DNA of 64,000 nt, from positions 1 to 64,000 of the forward strand of contig JACAST010000001.1 in NCBI GenBank assembly GCA_013390765.1, written 5' to 3'. This stretch comes from Marine Group I thaumarchaeote. Its GTDB lineage: Archaea > Thermoproteota > Nitrososphaeria > Nitrososphaerales > Nitrosopumilaceae. The notes beneath the pieces are model-generated. The model was not told where the DNA came from. It made no database searches and saw only the letters and a program-made list of their open reading frames with translations. Made by a program: the position numbers and the translations under genes. Shown here one piece after another: positions 60,266 to 64,000 of this stretch. Within the stretch, counting starts at the first letter, position 1. Each line of letters opens with the position of its first letter.

Positions 60266-61792
60266 TCAGTTTAACAAACAATATGCATAGTCTAAATTCG
60301 AAATTGATGGATACATTATTTTGTCAGGATTATCTGAATGGCCAAGCCCTAATGAATGACCTAATTCATGTGTCATAATTAGTTCAACTGTATCTGCATC
60401 AAATAATTGAAAGCCACCATCACAACCATAACTACCAATCGCGACTTCTACTACACCTTTGCCCAAATTAGCATGACCTAGAACACCATCTCCCAAATTT
60501 CTCACAACCCATGTGACCCAAATGTTTGCCTTAGCTTTTAGGCCGGTTGTATCAAATGTTACAACTGCTTTTTTACCGTCAGTAGTGTCATATTCTACTT
60601 CCTCCCAAATGTTAAATGAATTTTCTAACGTACTAACATGGTCAATTGGAAGACCATCTGGTTGATCATTAACGTAAACCTGATATTCAATTACATATCT
60701 ATCCGTTTCTGGGTCAACCCATACATTTCTGTCTGGGAAAATATCTGACATGTCAAGGAACTGCGTAAGATTCCACTTGTGATAATCTTTCCAATATTTT
60801 ATAACTACATACTGACTCGGGTTGATATTTTCAACATATCTATTTTGACTTTTTATATCATTTTGAATGTTTTTTAGGTATTGTTCAAAATTCCAAGCTT
60901 TTCTTTCCAACTCTTTTTGTACAAGTTCAGAATCTGTTTGAGCGTTAACTTTGATTATACTATTTTCAATAAGATATTTTAAGCCTGATAGAAAGTCTCC
61001 ATCAGATATTTTTCCAGCAGACCACCATCCTGCATTGTTTTTAATCCAAGATGGTATAACACCTGAGGAATTTTCCTTGTTAATATTCTGCGAACTTAGA
61101 TCGATAATTTTATTTTTTATAAGATATTCAATACCAGTGATAAAGTCAACATCGCTTATCTTATCGTCAGACCACCATCCTGCATTATTTTTGACCCAGT
61201 ATGGTATTGTACGTTCTTCAAGCTTTTGAAGAAAATTAGGTTTCATTGTTGGTTTCTCAAATAGACTTAACGAGTATTTTTTCTTTAATTTTTCTAAGGA
61301 GATAAGATAATTTTGGGTTACTAGGTTATTCGGGTCTATTTCTAAGGATTTTTTAAAATATAGTTCTGCTTCTGAATATTCTCCAAAATTTCCAAAGCCC
61401 AATCCTATGCCATTCAAGGCCAAGACGCTTTTTGGGTTAATTTCTAATGCTTTGTAAAATTCAAGAATGGATAATTTGTTTAAATTAGATTGATCACGTG
61501 GTGATACATTCTGTTGAGGCTGCATAGCTAAAGTTGATTCCAATCTCAAATTACTTAGTGCAACACCCTTCAATTCAAAAATTTTAGAATCTGTTGGATA
61601 AATTTTCAGCATCTCATCATAGATTTTTATAGCTTTTTCATATTCGCCTTTTAAAAATGGCTCTTGTGCTTCAGCAAGCAACTTGGCGAGTTCATCCATA
61701 TCTTGGGCAAATGCCGAACCAACAAAGAGTACTGCTGTAAGTAAGAAAATCGTAAATAATTTTATAGTATTTTCAATCATGCTTTGTCCCAT
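60266..61792 (-). CDS. Secreted TPR protein with matrixin-like metalloprotease domain
   Basis: The 508-residue protein has a signal peptide (residues about 5-30), TPR units (about 35-170), two copies of a NNAGWW repeat (IPYWVKNNAGWWSDDKISD and IPSWIKNNAGWWSAGKISD, near 195-280), and a C-terminal metalloprotease: THELGHSLGLGHSDN with the HExGHxxGxxH zinc site and the Met-turn IMYPS. It is probably exported and cuts proteins outside the cell. ATG at 61792 or 61780 are both possible starts. Confidence 0.88.
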   Translation of the reverse strand: MGQSMIENTIKLFTIFLLTAVLFVGSAFAQDMDELAKLLAEAQEPFLKGEYEKAIKIYDEMLKIYPTDSKIFELKGVALSNLRLESTLAMQPQQNVSPRDQSNLNKLSILEFYKALEINPKSVLALNGIGLGFGNFGEYSEAELYFKKSLEIDPNNLVTQNYLISLEKLKKKYSLSLFEKPTMKPNFLQKLEERTIPYWVKNNAGWWSDDKISDVDFITGIEYLIKNKIIDLSSQNINKENSSGVIPSWIKNNAGWWSAGKISDGDFLSGLKYLIENSIIKVNAQTDSELVQKELERKAWNFEQYLKNIQNDIKSQNRYVENINPSQYVVIKYWKDYHKWNLTQFLDMSDIFPDRNVWVDPETDRYVIEYQVYVNDQPDGLPIDHVSTLENSFNIWEEVEYDTTDGKKAVVTFDTTGLKAKANIWVTWVVRNLGDGVLGHANLGKGVVEVAIGSYGCDGGFQLFDADTVELIMTHELGHSLGLGHSDNPDKIMYPSISNLDYAYCLLN

Positions 61793-61842
61793 ATCTAACC
61801 TTAATTTTTTTCAAAAAAATGTAATTAAAATATATCTATTGA

Positions 61843-62835
61843 TCACTGAGTTATATCACCCACAAGTATTCTTTCAGCCTTTTTCCCATTAGAAATTATT
61901 AATGCGCCGTCACTATCTATTTTTACCGCCTTTCCATTGACATTGCCCTCACTAGTTATAATGGAAACATTTCTGCCTATCGTAGATGACCTTTTAGTCC
62001 ATTCATTTTTAATTTTTCTTATACGCCTGGAATTAATCAATTGAAAAACGTTTTCTAACTCGTATAAGAATTGATGAACCAATGGTAATGCCCTCTCATT
62101 TTTTTTAACAAGTGTTGCAACACCATAAAAATTTGGAGTTTTTTTTATCGTACTTGCCAATTCATGTGGTTTGATTTTAAAATTAATCCCTATACCTAAA
62201 ACCATGTTTTCAATTTCATTTGATATGATTGATGTATCAACTAATACACCAGCAACTTTTTTTCCTTTTAGCGTGACATCATTTGGCCATTTTAATTCTG
62301 GTTTAATTTTTAATATTTTTTCTATTGCCATACATAACGCAAGCGAAGTGGCAATAGGTACAAGTGTTGTATATGAGACATCAAACTTTGGATGAATTAT
62401 AATTGACATCCAAATTCCACCGGTGGGCGATTTCCATTTTCGTTTCATTCTACCCCTTCCCCCAGTTTGTTTTTTTGATATGACAACTGTACCATTTTCT
62501 TTATCATTAGACGCAATTTCCATTGCAAAATTTTGCGTTGAATCTGTTGAATCAAAATAATAAACTCTTTTTCCTAAAAATTTAGTATTCAAATTTTGAG
62601 TGATTTCCCATGGTAAGAGAAGTTCTGATGAATCTACCAATCTATATCCTAGATTTTGTTTCGATTCTATTTTATAGCCCAGCAAGCGAATTTTTTTAAT
62701 ATCCTTCCATACAGCAACTCTGCTTATTTTTAAAATATCACTCATGTCCTGTCCAGATAAAAACTCTGATTCATGCGCCTTCAAAAAAGAAAGAATTTTT
62801 AGGAAGCTAAAGTCGTCAAACGAAGTAAGCATCAT
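61843..62835 (-). CDS. birA: Biotin-protein ligase with DNA-binding domain
   Basis: The protein of about 330 residues has an N-terminal winged helix (GQDMSDILKISRVAVWKDI), the biotinyl-AMP loop KKQTGGRGRMKRKWKSP, and LKWPNDVTLKGKKVAGVLVD. It attaches biotin to acetyl-/propionyl-CoA carboxylase, needed in thaumarchaeal carbon fixation, and may repress biotin genes. I chose ATG at 62835, which fits a TATA-like sequence near 62859-62870. Confidence 0.95.
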   Translation of the reverse strand: MMLTSFDDFSFLKILSFLKAHESEFLSGQDMSDILKISRVAVWKDIKKIRLLGYKIESKQNLGYRLVDSSELLLPWEITQNLNTKFLGKRVYYFDSTDSTQNFAMEIASNDKENGTVVISKKQTGGRGRMKRKWKSPTGGIWMSIIIHPKFDVSYTTLVPIATSLALCMAIEKILKIKPELKWPNDVTLKGKKVAGVLVDTSIISNEIENMVLGIGINFKIKPHELASTIKKTPNFYGVATLVKKNERALPLVHQFLYELENVFQLINSRRIRKIKNEWTKRSSTIGRNVSIITSEGNVNGKAVKIDSDGALIISNGKKAERILVGDITQ

Positions 62836-62884
62836 GTACAATCTAAACTAAAAATTATAAAAACTAATTTATCTCATAGAATTC

Positions 62885-63301
62885 ATGGAGAGAGACTCTC
62901 ATACTGATGAAGAAATTAAACAAATATTCGCATTAAGAAAAATTGCTGTTGTTGGAATGTCAAAACACTCTACCAAAGCTGCTCATTTTGTTCCAAAATA
63001 TTTGTCCGAGCAAGGATTTGATATTACACCAGTTAATCCTAATGCTGATGAAATATTAGGAAAAAAATCTTACCCTAACATATTATCTCTGAATCATTCT
63101 ATTGATGTGGTAGATGTTTTTAGACCGTCAGAGCAGGTATTACCAGTAGTTCGAGATGCAATTAAAAAGAAACCAAAAGTAATTTGGCTTCAGGAGGGCA
63201 TACACAATACTGAAGCCGAGGAACTTGCAAGAAGTGCAGGTATTATGGTTGTGTTTAACCGATGTATGTTAGCTGAGCACCAACGTCTTTTTTTAAAATG
63301 A
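62885..63301 (+). CDS. CoA-binding-domain protein (YccU-like)
   Basis: The 138-residue protein has a Rossmann CoA-binding domain: KIAVVGMSKHSTKAAHFVPKYLSEQGFDITPVNP, and VVDVFRPSEQVLPVV and WLQEGI. It binds CoA; the function is unknown. The next gene starts four bases before its end. Confidence 0.9.
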   Translation: MERDSHTDEEIKQIFALRKIAVVGMSKHSTKAAHFVPKYLSEQGFDITPVNPNADEILGKKSYPNILSLNHSIDVVDVFRPSEQVLPVVRDAIKKKPKVIWLQEGIHNTEAEELARSAGIMVVFNRCMLAEHQRLFLK

Positions 63302-63681
63302 CTAAATTATCATTTTCAGATTTTTACAAATCATTGATAGAACTTGTTAAAACATTTGAAGAAAAGGATACTATCCTCAAAGTAGAAGAAGATCTTGCAC
63401 TGAATATAATACGAATATTTGGTGAAGGGATAGATTCTGTTTCTCGTGCAATAAATGGTTTGGAGGAGGTAGTAGAGTTATCATATACTACTGCTGAACA
63501 TCATCCATATTGGGCATTATTGTATAACAGTTCTCATATTTCTAAATCTATATTGGAAAAATGGAATGATGAACTAACTGAAGAAGATTTAAGCGAAATA
63601 CGTTGGATGATTTCTGAGTTAGAAAATTCGTGCAATAAACTCAAAAATAAAGTGAAAAGTCAAGACAGCAGAGATAAATAA
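63298..63681 (+). CDS. Hypothetical helical protein
   Basis: The 127-residue protein is helical and acidic (FYKSLIELVKTFEEKDTILKVEEDLAL, then SYTTAEHHPYWALLYNSSH). It has no Cys and no membrane segment. It overlaps the CoA-binding gene by four bases, so the two are translated together. The family is unknown. Confidence 0.65.
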   Translation: MTKLSFSDFYKSLIELVKTFEEKDTILKVEEDLALNIIRIFGEGIDSVSRAINGLEEVVELSYTTAEHHPYWALLYNSSHISKSILEKWNDELTEEDLSEIRWMISELENSCNKLKNKVKSQDSRDK

Positions 63682-63701
63682 TTTGGGCTTGTTTTTTACT
63701 T

Positions 63702-64000
63702 ATGCCAATAAAAATCGGTCTAATTGGTAAGACAAACACGGGCAAAACCACCTTTTTTAATTCATCTACATTGTCATCAGATGAGATTTCAACCTATCCT
63801 TTTACCACTAAAAAATCATCAACCTCTATTGGATATGCAATTACGCTTTGTGTACATCCTGAATTTAATGTGATTGATAACCCAAACAACTCTAAATGCA
63901 AAGACGGATGGAGGTATATTCCGATTGAATTAATTGACTTACCTGGACTACTTAAGGACTCATGGAAAGGAAAGGGTTTAGGCAATCAATTTCTTTCAAT
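63702..64000 (+). CDS. YchF/OLA1-type GTPase (3' part beyond window)
   Basis: Only the first 99 or so residues lie in the window. They read MPIKIGLIGKTNTGKTTFF, a Walker A G1 motif, and later IELIDLPGLLKDSWKGKGLG, the G3 motif. The combination fits the YchF-like OBG GTPases, often ATP-binding. The gene runs off the right edge. The start is ATG at 63702, 20 bases after the upstream stop. Confidence 0.88.
   Translation, partial: MPIKIGLIGKTNTGKTTFFNSSTLSSDEISTYPFTTKKSSTSIGYAITLCVHPEFNVIDNPNNSKCKDGWRYIPIELIDLPGLLKDSWKGKGLGNQFLS

Overview
This window is archaeal chromosome, very probably from an ammonia-oxidising thaumarchaeon (Nitrososphaerota, Nitrosopumilus-like). It carries archaeal TBP and TFB, a CdvA cell-division protein, an Alba chromatin protein, an NreA repair protein with a PCNA-binding tail, deoxyhypusine synthase, a proteasome beta subunit with a PAC2-family protein, CofE (coenzyme F420), archaeal-type ProS and ArgS, a thaumarchaeosortase-like protein and many tiny zinc-finger proteins. 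The DNA is AT-rich. Many genes have a TATA-like box about 25-30 bases before the start codon and almost no leader, which fits archaeal leaderless transcripts. I found no rRNA, tRNA or CRISPR array.

Layout. Bases 1-13600 are the most accessory-looking part: small hypothetical and zinc proteins, a divergent NikR-like regulator and metal ABC transporter (3.5-5.6 kb), a duplicated HNH nuclease-like gene bracketed by a 10-bp direct repeat (5.57-6.67 kb), a PD-(D/E)XK-like gene (6.7-7.6 kb), a PepSY-like secreted protein between two 67-bp direct repeats (7.58-8.42 kb), a chain of three micro membrane proteins behind a duplicated zinc-ribbon/RGG protein (8.4-9.1 kb), a HEPN-like gene (9.1 kb), and a DsbA/membrane-protein pair (12.5-13.6 kb). 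Bases 13.6-26 kb hold genome-maintenance genes (NreA, DinB polymerase, Alba, SMC) with the archaeosortase, PAC2 protein, deoxyhypusine synthase and inositol phosphate synthase. Bases 26-31 kb hold convergent EgtD/EgtB (ergothioneine), ProS and a histone-H1-like basic protein. Bases 31-40 kb hold a SerB-like phosphatase, CofE, a PHP protein, TBP, and a sulfur/redox group: TusA, thioredoxin reductase, Thi4, siroheme sulfite/nitrite reductase and rhodanese. Bases 40-64 kb hold a TPR protein, a collagen-like protein, DRG GTPase, phosphoglycolate-phosphatase-like protein, ArgS, TrmI, NnrD, an M20 peptidase, a proteasome beta subunit, homoserine dehydrogenase, MsrB, a double-length ThyX-like protein, CdvA, acetyl-CoA synthetase, QueD-like protein, TFB, a matrixin-like metalloprotease, BirA and a YchF-type GTPase cut by the window edge.

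Most promising for novelty: the three overlapping single-helix microproteins with the 67-bp repeats next to them; the HNH gene with possible insertion footprints beside a PD-(D/E)XK-like gene; the NikR-like regulator with an altered metal site; the archaeosortase with Ser for Cys; the beta subunit with Ala where Thr1 should be; the Alba protein with a six-copy acidic tail; the collagen-like protein; and the tandem ThyX-like protein. All function calls come from reading the sequence. No database search was run.
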